A stretch of DNA of 64,000 nt, taken from positions 62,001 through 126,000 of the forward strand of contig NZ_JAAATX020000001.1 of assembly GCF_009908265.2 (NCBI RefSeq). Direction: 5' to 3'. The notes beneath the pieces are model-generated. The model saw only the letters and a list, made by a program, of their open reading frames with translations, did not search any database and had not been told where the DNA came from. This stretch comes from Paragemmobacter amnigenus (lineage in GTDB: Bacteria; Pseudomonadota; Alphaproteobacteria; Rhodobacterales; Rhodobacteraceae). Every line of letters starts with the position of its first letter. Position 1 is the first letter of the stretch. Shown one piece after another: positions 9,849 through 17,276 of this stretch. Made by a program: the position numbers and the translations under genes.

Positions 9849-10651
9849 AGGAAGCCTCCGGTATCCTTGCCGCCCGATTTCGCGATACCGCGACGGCGGA
9901 AATATTCTGCAGTAGCAAGCAGGGTGATGGACAAGAGGACGAGGATCGTCCCCAGCGCCATGATGGCGGGAACCTTGGCCGGGAAACGGAACTGGCCGTA
10001 GATATAGACAGAAAGCACCGTCTCGTTGCCGCCAAGGAAATAGGCGATGATGAATTCGTCCAGACTGATCGTGAAACAGATCAACAGGGACGAGATGATC
10101 CCCGGCATCACCAAGGGCAGGATGATCAGCCAGAAGGTGGAAATCGGCGTCTCGCCCAGATCATAGGCCGCCTCTTCCAGCGACTGGTCCAGCGACTGGA
10201 AGGCCGAGGACAGGATCGCCACGGCAAAGGGCGTGCAGATCAGCACATGGCCCATGATGATGGTCAGGATCGACAGCTCGATCCCCACCGCCAGCAGCAC
10301 GACCAGCATCGACATGGCCACGATCATCTCGGGCAGGACGAGGGGCAGCATGATCAGCCCCATGATCCCCGCCTTGGCCGGAAATCTGAACCGCGTCGAC
10401 GACCGCGCCGCGAACAGGCCCAACACCGTGGACAAGACCGCGACCGAGACCGAGATGATCACCGAATTGCGGACCGCGTTCCACAGCGTCGTGTCCTGCC
10501 ACATCTCGCCGAACCACGCCGTGGTAAAGCCCTGCAGCGGAAAGGCGATCACCTTGCTGTCGTTGAAGGCAAAGATCGGCAACAGGACGATCGGCGCGTA
10601 AAGGAAGACCAGATAGGCGATGGCATAGCCTTTGAAGACGGGCGACTTCAT
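9845..10651 (-). CDS. ABC transporter permease, PotC type
   Basis: A 268-residue inner-membrane permease with about six transmembrane helices. The ABC-contact loop EAAYDLGETPISTFWLIILPLVMPGI matches the EAA-G motif that docks on the ATPase. It pairs with the upstream PotB-type permease to form the channel. Both ends overlap neighbours by 4 nt (ATGA type), which indicates tight translational coupling within the operon. Resemblance is to PotC/PotI of spermidine and putrescine importers. Confidence 0.9.
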   Translation of the reverse strand: MKSPVFKGYAIAYLVFLYAPIVLLPIFAFNDSKVIAFPLQGFTTAWFGEMWQDTTLWNAVRNSVIISVSVAVLSTVLGLFAARSSTRFRFPAKAGIMGLIMLPLVLPEMIVAMSMLVVLLAVGIELSILTIIMGHVLICTPFAVAILSSAFQSLDQSLEEAAYDLGETPISTFWLIILPLVMPGIISSLLICFTISLDEFIIAYFLGGNETVLSVYIYGQFRFPAKVPAIMALGTILVLLSITLLATAEYFRRRGIAKSGGKDTGGFL

Positions 10652-11520
10652 TTCGTACCCCGCAGGAACCGGCGGTTCAGAAAGAGAAAGACGATGCTCA
10701 CCAAGGCCACGATCATCATCGCGGACACGGCGATCGCCGACCCCAGTTCGCGGTTGTTCTGCTTCAGCATGGTCCCCTCGATCCGGTTGGCGATCATGGG
10801 CAGTTTGCCCCCGCCGATCAGGTCGGGCGTCACATAGTCGCCCACCGTGGGGATGAAGACGATCAGCACCGCCGCGATCACCCCCGGCATGGACAGGGGC
10901 AAGGTCACCCGCAGGAAGGTCATGAACTGACTTTCGCCCAGATCGCGCCCCGCCTCGAGGAAGGAGCGGTCGATCTTCTCGAGCGCGACGAAGATCGGCA
11001 GGATGGCGAAGGGCGCATAGGCATGGGCCAGCGTCATGACCAGCGCGGGCACGTTGTAATTGATCACCTGCAACGGCTCGTCGATGATCCCCAGCGAGAT
11101 CAGGCCGGAATTGATCACCCCGTTATAGCCGAGGATCACCTTCCACAGGAAAACGCGGATCAGATAGCTCGTCCAGAACGGAATGGTTATCAGGAACAGC
11201 CAGAGCGATTTCTTCTCCGGTCTGACATGGAAGCTGACGAAGTAGGCAACCGGATAGGCCAGCAGCACGGTGGCCAGCGTCACGGACATGGACACGGTCA
11301 GAGAGCGCATCATCAGCAGACGGTTGATCCGGTCGGACCAGACCTCGGCATAGTTGCCCAGACCGAAGCCGCCATCGGGCAGCGACAGCGAATAGACCAG
11401 CACCATGAACAGTGGAGCGGCCAGAAGAAGCACGGCATAGACCAGCGGCGGGCTGACCAGAAGCAGGCCACTCGCCGCCTCGGAGCGGCCTCCGCCGCCC
11501 GTTCCCCCATTCGATGCCAT
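10648..11520 (-). CDS. ABC transporter permease, PotB type
   Basis: A 290-residue permease and first gene of the potB-potC-potA-like operon. After a short glycine-rich cytoplasmic start it has about six transmembrane helices. The EAA loop (LEAGRDLGESQFMTFLRVTLPLSMPGV) is clear. No periplasmic binding-protein gene is found on either side, unlike the second cluster at 26.6-30.4 kb. The 146 nt upstream to the next gene must hold the promoter; I cannot name a convincing -35/-10 pair there. Confidence 0.9.
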   Translation of the reverse strand: MASNGGTGGGGRSEAASGLLLVSPPLVYAVLLLAAPLFMVLVYSLSLPDGGFGLGNYAEVWSDRINRLLMMRSLTVSMSVTLATVLLAYPVAYFVSFHVRPEKKSLWLFLITIPFWTSYLIRVFLWKVILGYNGVINSGLISLGIIDEPLQVINYNVPALVMTLAHAYAPFAILPIFVALEKIDRSFLEAGRDLGESQFMTFLRVTLPLSMPGVIAAVLIVFIPTVGDYVTPDLIGGGKLPMIANRIEGTMLKQNNRELGSAIAVSAMMIVALVSIVFLFLNRRFLRGTK

Positions 11521-11666
11521 TGCGCCCCCTGTCGGCCCGTTCTTCGCGTTCTTTGATCAAATTTAGACGCAAGACGGACCGTCACGCAAGTGACAGGAAG
11601 GAACGTCGTTGCGGCAGGACGGTGGAATGCACCGCAGCTGCCGCAAAATCAAGCACTTCGCCGCGA

Positions 11667-11921
11667 TCAGCCCGCGATGCGTTCGACCGAGATCGCGCGC
11701 TTCTTCAGCTCGTCATAGAGCGTTGGCACAACCCGCAGGCTGCCCACCGCCACGCGCAGCGCGTCGGACAGCTTGCCGTCCTGCGCCTCGCCCTCGACCC
11801 GCCAGACCATGCGCCGCGTCACGCCGTCATCATAGACGATCTCGGTCGCCCCGTTGCGCGCCTGCCGGATACCAAGAAAATCCGCCCCGCCATGCGGGGC
11901 ATGAAAGAATGCCTGTCCCAT
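11667..11921 (-). CDS. Small conserved-looking protein of unknown function
   Basis: An 84-residue soluble protein. It reads HGGADFLGIRQARNGATEIVYDDGVTRRMVWRVEG, followed by a Leu/Val-rich helix and a basic tail, suggesting a small alpha/beta fold. No signal peptide, membrane segment, catalytic motif or metal site is seen. Codon usage matches neighbouring genes, and the frame is closed by sensible start and stop codons, so it is likely real. I do not recognise the family. It stands alone between the ABC operon and the MocR regulator gene, both on the same strand. Confidence 0.6.
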   Translation of the reverse strand: MGQAFFHAPHGGADFLGIRQARNGATEIVYDDGVTRRMVWRVEGEAQDGKLSDALRVAVGSLRVVPTLYDELKKRAISVERIAG

Positions 11922-12034
11922 TTTCGGGTCCGTTCTGCTGCTCTTGTTATGCAGACAGGAAAATCCGCAGCCCCCCTTGCGTCAACGAATCTTTCCACAC
12001 CCGCGGCAAGAAGCGATCAAACCGAGACTCGATT

Positions 12035-12107
12035 GCCACAATTCCGCCCTTTCGGGCCGCAATTGTGGCGCGGCTCGCCGCCTTGCCGCCACAATCCCGC
12101 CACAATC
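12035..12107. repeat. CCACAAT repeat cluster at the 3' end of the MocR gene
   Basis: GCCACAATT (12035-12043) is mirrored by AATTGTGGC (12061-12069). Two tandem 11-bp copies of CCGCCACAATC follow at 12086-12096 and 12097-12107, the last touching the MocR stop codon. The inverted pair could fold as a hairpin, but no T run follows, so it is a weak terminator. The same ACAAT/ATTGT word occurs at the MocR promoter. Confidence 0.5.
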
Positions 12108-13512
12108 AGACCGCCGGCGGGTCATAGGGCGGGCGCGACAGAAGCCCCGCCAGCCGGTCCATCGCCCCGGCGAAATCCGCGTCCGACACATGCCCCGCCA
12201 GCGCAAGCCGCACCGCCTGCGGTGCCCGCCCGTGGCTCAGCGCATATTCGTCCGCCGACCGGACCAGCACGCCCTCGGCCTCGGCCATCCGCGTGAAGGT
12301 CGAGGCCCGCCATCCCAGCGGCAGACGCAGGAAGGCGAAACGCAGCCCCGGCTGCCAGGCCAGATCGAAACGCCCGATCGTGTTGACCATCACCTTGATC
12401 CGGCCCGCCAGTTCCTCTCCGACGCGCCGACGGATATCCACGGCAGCGCCACTCTGGAACAGATGCAAGCAAAGGTCGCTCACCGGACGGGGCAAGGCAA
12501 AGAAGGCGTGCTGCGCGGTCAGCCGCCCCGTCTCTCCCATGCCCGCCGGACAGACGATAAAGCCGAACCGAAGCGCGGCCGAGATCGTCTTGGACAGGCT
12601 GCCCACATGCCAGACCCGTTCCGGCGCCAGCGCGCGCAGCGACGGCCACGTGCTTTCCGACAGCGTGTAGCAATCGTCCTCGATCACCTGAAGGTCGAAA
12701 TGACGGGCAATCGCCGCGATCCGCTGGCGGCGTTCCATCCCCATCCGCGCCGTCGTCGGGTTCTGCGCCTCGGTCGTCAGGCACAGCACCTGCGCCCCGT
12801 GGCGGCGACAGGCGGCCTCCAGTGCCTCGGGGATCATCCCTTCGGCATCAGTCTCCACCCCCACCACCTCGGCCCGCGCCAGCCGCGCGGCATGGCGGAA
12901 CCCGGGATAGGCCAGCTCCTCGGTCAGCACGACCGGCCTGTCCCCGCGCAGACAGCACAGCAGGATCAGGTTGATGGCATTCTGCCCCCCCGCCGTCAGC
13001 GCGATATCCTCCGGCCCGAAACTGCCAAGCGCGCGGTCCGACAGCCAGCCGCAAACCGCCTCGCGCAAGGGCGCCTCGCTGCGCTGGGTGGTATAGTCGA
13101 TCCAGTCCTCGTCCAACCGCGCCGAGATTGCCTGCATCGCGCTGCGGAACGCCGGTATCTGGCCCACATCCGGCAGGCGCGGCGCGCGCAGGTCGATGCG
13201 GCCCCGCACGTATTCCGGATCCCGTTCGATCAGCAAAGGCTGCGTCGGCCCCAGCTTCGGCGCGCGGGCCGCCACGAAGGTCCCCCGCCCCACGGTCGCG
13301 GCCAGAAGCCCCTCCTGCGTGGCCAGCGCATAGGCGCGGCTCACCGTGCCCGGCGTCACGCCCAGAACCCAGGCCAGATCGCGCACCGTGGGCAGCTGCT
13401 CCCCTTCGGCCAGTTCGCCCGACCGTATCGCCTCGCGCAGCGCGCGCGACAGGGCCAGATATTTCGGCCCCGGATAGGCCGCCAGATCGGGTTTCCAGAT
13501 TGTATCGGCCAC
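12106..13512 (-). CDS. MocR-type regulator: GntR winged helix fused to PLP aminotransferase domain
   Basis: A 468-residue MocR/GabR-class regulator. The winged helix covers about residues 15-82, with ELAEGEQLPTVRDLAWVLGVTPGTVSRAYA and the wing VGRGTFV. A type I aminotransferase-like domain follows. The PLP-binding lysine is Lys308 in GSLSKTISAALRFG, with the Asp279-Asp280 and Tyr282 surroundings (VIEDDCYTLSE). Such proteins use PLP or an amino compound as effector. The start is GTG with AGAGGA upstream. It is divergent from a DUF1127 gene, with three ATTGTATC sites at its 5' end, so it probably controls that gene and itself. Confidence 0.9.
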   Translation of the reverse strand: MADTIWKPDLAAYPGPKYLALSRALREAIRSGELAEGEQLPTVRDLAWVLGVTPGTVSRAYALATQEGLLAATVGRGTFVAARAPKLGPTQPLLIERDPEYVRGRIDLRAPRLPDVGQIPAFRSAMQAISARLDEDWIDYTTQRSEAPLREAVCGWLSDRALGSFGPEDIALTAGGQNAINLILLCCLRGDRPVVLTEELAYPGFRHAARLARAEVVGVETDAEGMIPEALEAACRRHGAQVLCLTTEAQNPTTARMGMERRQRIAAIARHFDLQVIEDDCYTLSESTWPSLRALAPERVWHVGSLSKTISAALRFGFIVCPAGMGETGRLTAQHAFFALPRPVSDLCLHLFQSGAAVDIRRRVGEELAGRIKVMVNTIGRFDLAWQPGLRFAFLRLPLGWRASTFTRMAEAEGVLVRSADEYALSHGRAPQAVRLALAGHVSDADFAGAMDRLAGLLSRPPYDPPAV

Positions 13513-13581
13513 AATGTTCCTCTGGCAGATGTACGCCGCCTATTGTATCTATCCATATAGACAGATCATCCACATTGTATC
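13499..13581. promoter_or_regulatory. Three ATTGTATC direct repeats between mocR-type and DUF1127 genes
   Basis: ATTGTATC occurs at 13499-13506, 13542-13549 and 13574-13581, spaced 43 and 32 bp, close to four and three helical turns. The first copy also forms ATTGT-N7-ACAAT with 13511-13515, right at the regulator's GTG start. MocR/GabR proteins are known to bind direct repeats in divergent promoters, so these are the likely operators. Confidence 0.6.
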
Positions 13582-13604
13582 AACACAAAAGATCGGAGCT
13601 TCCC

Positions 13605-13817
13605 ATGTCCTCGCGGACCGCCTACGCCGCCCTGCCCGTCACCCTGCCGCCGCTGTCGCGCGCGCTGGTTTCGCTGGCACTGGCCGTCGCGCGCTGGGAA
13701 GACCGCCGCCGCACCCGCAGCGCCCTCGCGCGTCTGGACAGCCACATCCTTGCCGATATCGGCCTGACATCTGCCGCCGCGCAGGTCGAATGCCGCAAGC
13801 CCTTCTGGCGCGACTGA
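13605..13817 (+). CDS. DUF1127 small protein
   Basis: A 70-residue basic protein ending in a DUF1127 domain: RWEDRRRTRSALARLDSHILADIGLT, then VECRKPFW. DUF1127 proteins are arginine-rich; in some alphaproteobacteria they affect RNA turnover and phosphate or stress physiology. The N-terminal half is an amphipathic or weakly hydrophobic helix. GGAG lies 7 nt before the ATG. It is divergent from the MocR regulator across a 92-nt repeat-bearing promoter and followed by a strong terminator, so it forms its own transcript and is the natural target of that regulator. Confidence 0.85.
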   Translation: MSSRTAYAALPVTLPPLSRALVSLALAVARWEDRRRTRSALARLDSHILADIGLTSAAAQVECRKPFWRD

Positions 13818-13845
13818 CCCGCGCTTTCCTTTCGATCCCCTGACT

Positions 13846-13873
13846 GGGCCGGGCATACCGGCCCTTCTTTTTT
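13846..13873 (+). terminator. Rho-independent terminator after the DUF1127 gene
   Basis: GGGCCGG / CCGGCCC stem (13846-13852 with 13858-13864), 5-nt loop, then TTCTTTTTTT. It lies 29 nt past the DUF1127 stop. A second GC stem, CGGGGCGG / CCGCCCCG, follows at 13893-13916 next to the 3' end of the opposing gene. Confidence 0.88.
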
Positions 13874-13942
13874 GCCCGAAGGCAGACAGGAACGGGGCGG
13901 ACCAAGGCCCGCCCCGCCATCCGTCACCGGCCGCTATCCGCC

Positions 13943-14179
13943 TCAGCCTTGGGCAAGGATCGACCGGATCAGGGCAGCAGCCCCGCTTTCGTCGCTGTGG
14001 ACAGCATTCGAGATGGCCAGAGCCTGCGCCGGAGTCAGGTTATCCAGATCGGCATTCGGCACCAATTGGCGCGCCTCCATCTTTGTTGCGGTGGACAGGG
14101 TGCCATCCATCCCCGTCATGGCAAAGGACGGCAGCGCCGAAGCAAGGACCAGCGCGGAAACGGTCGCAAGGTTTTTCAT
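13943..14179 (-). CDS. Small secreted protein of unknown function
   Basis: A 78-residue protein with a Sec signal peptide (MKNLATVSALVLASALPSFA) and a predicted mature part of 58 residues. The mature part reads MTGMDGTLSTATKMEARQLVPNADLDNLTPAQALAISNAVHSDES..., which predicts helices and has no cysteine. I chose the ATG at 14179 because AGAGAGG precedes it and the signal starts there; an upstream in-frame start would add 18 charged residues before the signal. I do not recognise a named family. It converges with the DUF1127 gene. Confidence 0.75.
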   Translation of the reverse strand: MKNLATVSALVLASALPSFAMTGMDGTLSTATKMEARQLVPNADLDNLTPAQALAISNAVHSDESGAAALIRSILAQG

Positions 14180-14496
14180 TTCAAGCCTCTCTTTCTTTCT
14201 GAAATCATCGCGGACCGTCGCGGTCCGTGGCAATGACTATGGTGCGATCGGGCAAAGGGTTGAAATCACATGCCAATCGCGCGACCTCACGCAGATTTGG
14301 ACGGTGTGAGCGAAACTTCCTCCCGCACCCCGCGTTCCCCGCCGCCGCATGGTCTGGACCGCAGCATCCGGCCGTTGCAGCCGCGCCCTCGCCTCGCATC
14401 CCGTACGGGGCGCCAGTCACGGGCGCGCGAGCAACAGCCTCGCAAGGCCCGCTGCGCCATCCCTGTGCATCCGCGCACAGATCCGGACCCAAAGCA
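14180..14496. other. Intergenic stretch with one 5'UTR hairpin and no gene
   Basis: About 360 nt separate the secreted-protein start from rpsI. The only structure I see besides the rpsI terminator is CGGACCG-TCG-CGGTCCG at 14211-14227. It lies 32-48 nt before the secreted-protein start and could fold in its leader RNA. No convincing ORF or promoter pair is visible. Confidence 0.5.
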
Positions 14497-14522
14497 AAAG
14501 GCCCGCCAAGCGGCGGGCCTTT
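14497..14522 (-). terminator. Terminator of the rplM-rpsI operon
   Basis: On the minus strand AAAGGCCCGCC pairs with GGCGGGCCTTT around a 4-nt loop and is followed by TGCTTTGG. It is 19 nt past the rpsI stop codon. Confidence 0.85.
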
Positions 14523-14541
14523 CGAACACATATCTTCCGGA

Positions 14542-15030
14542 TCAGCGCTTGGAGAACTGGAAGGACCGGCGCGCCTTGCGCTTGCCGTACTTCTTCCGTT
14601 CGACGACGCGCGAGTCGCGGGTCAGGAAGCCCGCAGCCTTCAGCGCCGGACGCAGCGAGGGTTCATAAAGCTGCAGCGCCTTCGAGATGCCATGCTTCAC
14701 CGCGCCCGCCTGACCCGACAGACCGCCACCGGCGACCGTCGCGTAGACGTCGAACTGGCCTTCGACATTGGCGATCTGGAAGGGCTGCTTCAGGATCATC
14801 TGCAGCACGGGACGGGCGAAATAGGCCGCCATATCCTTGCCGTTGACCACAACCTTGCCGGAGCCGGGCTTCACCCACACACGGGCGACGGCATCCTTGC
14901 GCTTGCCGGTCGCATAGGACCGACCCAGCGCATCACGGACCGGAGCCTTGGGCGCAGCCGCTTCCGCAGCGGCGGGGGCCGAACCGGCGACGGCCGACTT
15001 CAGATCGTCGAGGGATTTGATATCGGCCAT
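14542..15030 (-). CDS. rpsI: 30S ribosomal protein S9
   Basis: A 162-residue S9. The first 30 or so residues are an alanine-rich N-terminal extension often seen in alphaproteobacteria. The conserved body then runs from [21 protein letters not shown] to the C-terminal RRSFQFSKR, whose basic tail reaches the tRNA in the P site. It lies 2 nt after rplM, the standard bacterial order, and the operon ends in a strong terminator. Confidence 0.97.
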   Translation of the reverse strand: MADIKSLDDLKSAVAGSAPAAAEAAAPKAPVRDALGRSYATGKRKDAVARVWVKPGSGKVVVNGKDMAAYFARPVLQMILKQPFQIANVEGQFDVYATVAGGGLSGQAGAVKHGISKALQLYEPSLRPALKAAGFLTRDSRVVERKKYGKRKARRSFQFSKR

Positions 15031-15032
15031 GA

Positions 15033-15497
15033 TCAGGCGCTCCGCGTGTTCTTCGGGTTCAGGACGCGCAGGTCCAGAACGGTGGGCTGCTGGGCTTCAT
15101 GCGGATGGGCCGCACCTGCATAGACGCGCAGGTTGGTCATCTGCTGGCGGCCCAGACGGTTGCGGGTGATCATGCGCTCGACGGCCTTGATCACAACGCG
15201 CTCGGGATGGTTGCCTTCCAGCACCTGCCGCGCGGTGCGCTGCTTGATCCCGCCCGGATGGCCGGTGTGCCAGTAATAGACCTTGTCGTCGCGCTTCTTG
15301 CCGGTCATCTGGATCTTGTCGGCATTGATCACGATGACGTTGTCACCCATGTCCATGTGGGGGGTGAAGGTCGGCTTGTTCTTGCCGCGCAGGATGTTGG
15401 CGACGATCGTGGCGAGGCGGCCCAGAACGATGCCTTCGGCATCGATCAGGATCCACTTCTTCTCGATGTCCGCCGGCGTAGCCGTGAAGGTTTTCAT
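15033..15497 (-). CDS. rplM: 50S ribosomal protein L13
   Basis: A 154-residue L13, a typical length. Markers include [46 protein letters not shown] and [13 protein letters not shown]. The frame is open upstream for 39 more codons, but [15 protein letters not shown] is the family's normal start and AGGG lies before it. It is the promoter-proximal gene of rplM-rpsI. The 207 nt upstream to the SseB gene end include an AT-rich patch at about 15594-15650 that is a reasonable place for the ribosomal promoter. Confidence 0.97.
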   Translation of the reverse strand: MKTFTATPADIEKKWILIDAEGIVLGRLATIVANILRGKNKPTFTPHMDMGDNVIVINADKIQMTGKKRDDKVYYWHTGHPGGIKQRTARQVLEGNHPERVVIKAVERMITRNRLGRQQMTNLRVYAGAAHPHEAQQPTVLDLRVLNPKNTRSA

Positions 15498-15678
15498 CTC
15501 GAACCCTGTGAAGTTGAAGCGGGGGCTGCCCCCCGGAATCTCGGATGGCGGCTTATCGCGTGAAGCGCCGCGCAGGTCAAGCGCCGGAAACGGAATAGTT
15601 TTATTGTATTTCAATAGCTTGTGATTTGCGGTATTATTTTACCCCAAATCCTCCGCCCCGACACCAGCCACCCGCGCC

Positions 15679-15699
15679 CGATTTTTCGCAGAAAAATCG
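15679..15699. repeat. Single hairpin of the CTG(G)CG-loop family
   Basis: CGATTTTT / AAAAATCG with loop CGCAG. It lies 6 nt past the 3' end of the SseB-like gene and matches the hairpins at 8591-8710 and 21903-22085. It probably terminates or protects the SseB-UDG transcript. Confidence 0.75.
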
Positions 15700-15704
15700 C
15701 CCCT

Positions 15705-16478
15705 TCACCGCAGGCGCGGCGGTTTCGCCGGATCCGATCCCGGCGCAACCGGCGCGGCCGGTTCTGCCCGCACCGGCGCGGGCAGGTCAAAGCGCAACGC
15801 CACCTTCGCCATGCTGGCCGTCGCCGGATCGTTTCCCGCGAGGAAGGTCACGTCCATCTCGCCAGCCTCGACGCCCGAGAAAGCCAGCGCCTCGCCCGCC
15901 GCGCGCGCCAGCGCCGCCTCGGCCCCCGCCACCGCATCGACGAAGGCCAGCATGTGCCCCCGCCGCCCGCCGCGATAGGTCACCCCCGCCAGCAGCGCCG
16001 CCCCCGCCAGACCGCCCGCGCGCGCAAGCTTGGCATCCAGCCCCTCGACCAGCCGTTGCGGCAGCCCCTTCGGCGCGTGGAACGCCTCGGCCACCGCCTC
16101 GGCCTCTTCCGGCGCGGCCTCCAGCATCCCCGCCAGCCAGTCCACCGCCTCGGGCGGCAGCACCATGGCCGAGGGCGCCACGCCCAGATTGATCCCCAGC
16201 CCGATCCCCTGCCCCGCCAATTGCTGCGCGATCACGCGCCCCGGCAAGGCGGCATAGGGCTGTATCCCGCCCGCGAATTCCGCCAGCCGCTCCTCGAGGT
16301 CAAAGACCAGAACCACCGGCCCGTCCTCCAGCGGAAAGACGCGCGGGCGGATGTCCGCCCCGGCCGCCTCTTCCTCCAGCATCAGGAACATCTCGCCATC
16401 GGCCAGCCGCTCATAGAATTGCAGACGGTTGTCCTCGTCCTCGGCCATTGCGGCATAGGCTGCGTCCAGCGGGGTCAT
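15705..16478 (-). CDS. SseB-family protein
   Basis: A 257-residue protein. Residues about 5-125 carry the SseB N-terminal domain pattern (DAAYAAMAEDEDNRLQFYERLADGEMFLMLEEE..., later VVLVFDLEERLAEFAGG and YAALPGRVIAQQLAGQGIGLGINLGVAPSAMVLPPEAVDWL). The C-terminal half is Ala/Glu-rich and ends in a proline-rich basic tail. SseB proteins are poorly characterised; the name comes from enhanced serine sensitivity in E. coli. The start overlaps the stop of the upstream glycosylase gene by 4 nt, so they form a two-gene operon. Confidence 0.82.
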   Translation of the reverse strand: MTPLDAAYAAMAEDEDNRLQFYERLADGEMFLMLEEEAAGADIRPRVFPLEDGPVVLVFDLEERLAEFAGGIQPYAALPGRVIAQQLAGQGIGLGINLGVAPSAMVLPPEAVDWLAGMLEAAPEEAEAVAEAFHAPKGLPQRLVEGLDAKLARAGGLAGAALLAGVTYRGGRRGHMLAFVDAVAGAEAALARAAGEALAFSGVEAGEMDVTFLAGNDPATASMAKVALRFDLPAPVRAEPAAPVAPGSDPAKPPRLR

Positions 16479-17116
16479 TGCCCGTCCTCCATCACATCGC
16501 GCACGGCCTGACGCAGCGCGGGCACCAGCTCGGCCCCGAACCACGGGTTACGCTTCAGCCATCCGGTATTCCGCCACGACGGATGCGGCAAGGGCCAGAT
16601 GCCCCGCGCGGCATGGTCGCGCCATTCCGCCACGGCCTGCGTCACATTCCCGGTCCCCAGATGCCAGCGCTGCGCCGCGCCCCCCACCGCCAGCACCAGC
16701 CGCAGACCGGGCATGGCCGCCATCACCCGTCCCCGCCACTCCCGTGCACAGACCGGCGGCGGCGGCAGGTCCGCCCCCTTGGCATCATAACCCGGAAAGC
16801 AGAAGGCCATGGGCACCACCGCCACGCGGTCAAGATCATAGAACGCGGCCTCCGACAGGCCCGTCCAGTCGCGCAGCCGGTCCCCCGAGGGATCGGTGAA
16901 GGGCCGGCCCGAGGCATGGACCCGCGCCCCCGGCGCCTGCCCCGCGATCAGCAACCGCGCGGCGGGCCGGAACCAGACCACGGGGCGCGGCTCATGCGCC
17001 GTCGCGGTCGCGGCGAAACGTCCGGCACAGATCCTGCATCCGCGGATCGCCCCGGCAAGAGCCGTGGCACAGACCGATCCGGCAGCGGCGGGATCATCGA
17101 AAGGGGGTGTGGGCAT
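16475..17116 (-). CDS. Uracil-DNA glycosylase superfamily protein, atypical motifs
   Basis: A 213-residue protein of the UDG superfamily, which cuts damaged or deaminated bases from DNA. The water-activating motif is GQAPG at 59-63, in place of GEAPG or GQDPY, and the minor-groove motif is HPSWRN at 178-183. Cysteines are placed as C27-x2-C30 and C106-x16-C123, which resembles the iron-sulfur cysteine spacing of family 4/5 enzymes, so a 4Fe-4S cluster is possible. It does not fit family 1 or UdgX. It is the first gene of the operon with the SseB protein. Substrate is untested. Confidence 0.8.
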   Translation of the reverse strand: MPTPPFDDPAAAGSVCATALAGAIRGCRICAGRFAATATAHEPRPVVWFRPAARLLIAGQAPGARVHASGRPFTDPSGDRLRDWTGLSEAAFYDLDRVAVVPMAFCFPGYDAKGADLPPPPVCAREWRGRVMAAMPGLRLVLAVGGAAQRWHLGTGNVTQAVAEWRDHAARGIWPLPHPSWRNTGWLKRNPWFGAELVPALRQAVRDVMEDGQ

Positions 17117-17276
17117 GGCAGCATCATCCGCAGGGGGCGCAGGGCACGGCCATCACAGATGGTCTTCCGGATGCGCGGGGGCAACACCGGCGCGGCAATC
17201 GGTCCGCGCCGCCTTGCGGCTTCCCGCTGCCCTGTTTACCTCGCCGCCGGTTCCCCAACACACCGGCGCCCCGCAG

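Noticed and set aside
11023-11556. Long open frames opposite the ABC permease genes
   Set aside because: They are antisense shadows produced by GC-rich codons; their products are low-complexity Arg/His/Gln-rich and match no family, while the opposite strand encodes clear permeases.
13943-14233. Longer version of the small secreted protein
   Set aside because: The extra 18 N-terminal residues are charged and would block the signal peptide; the internal ATG has a ribosome site.
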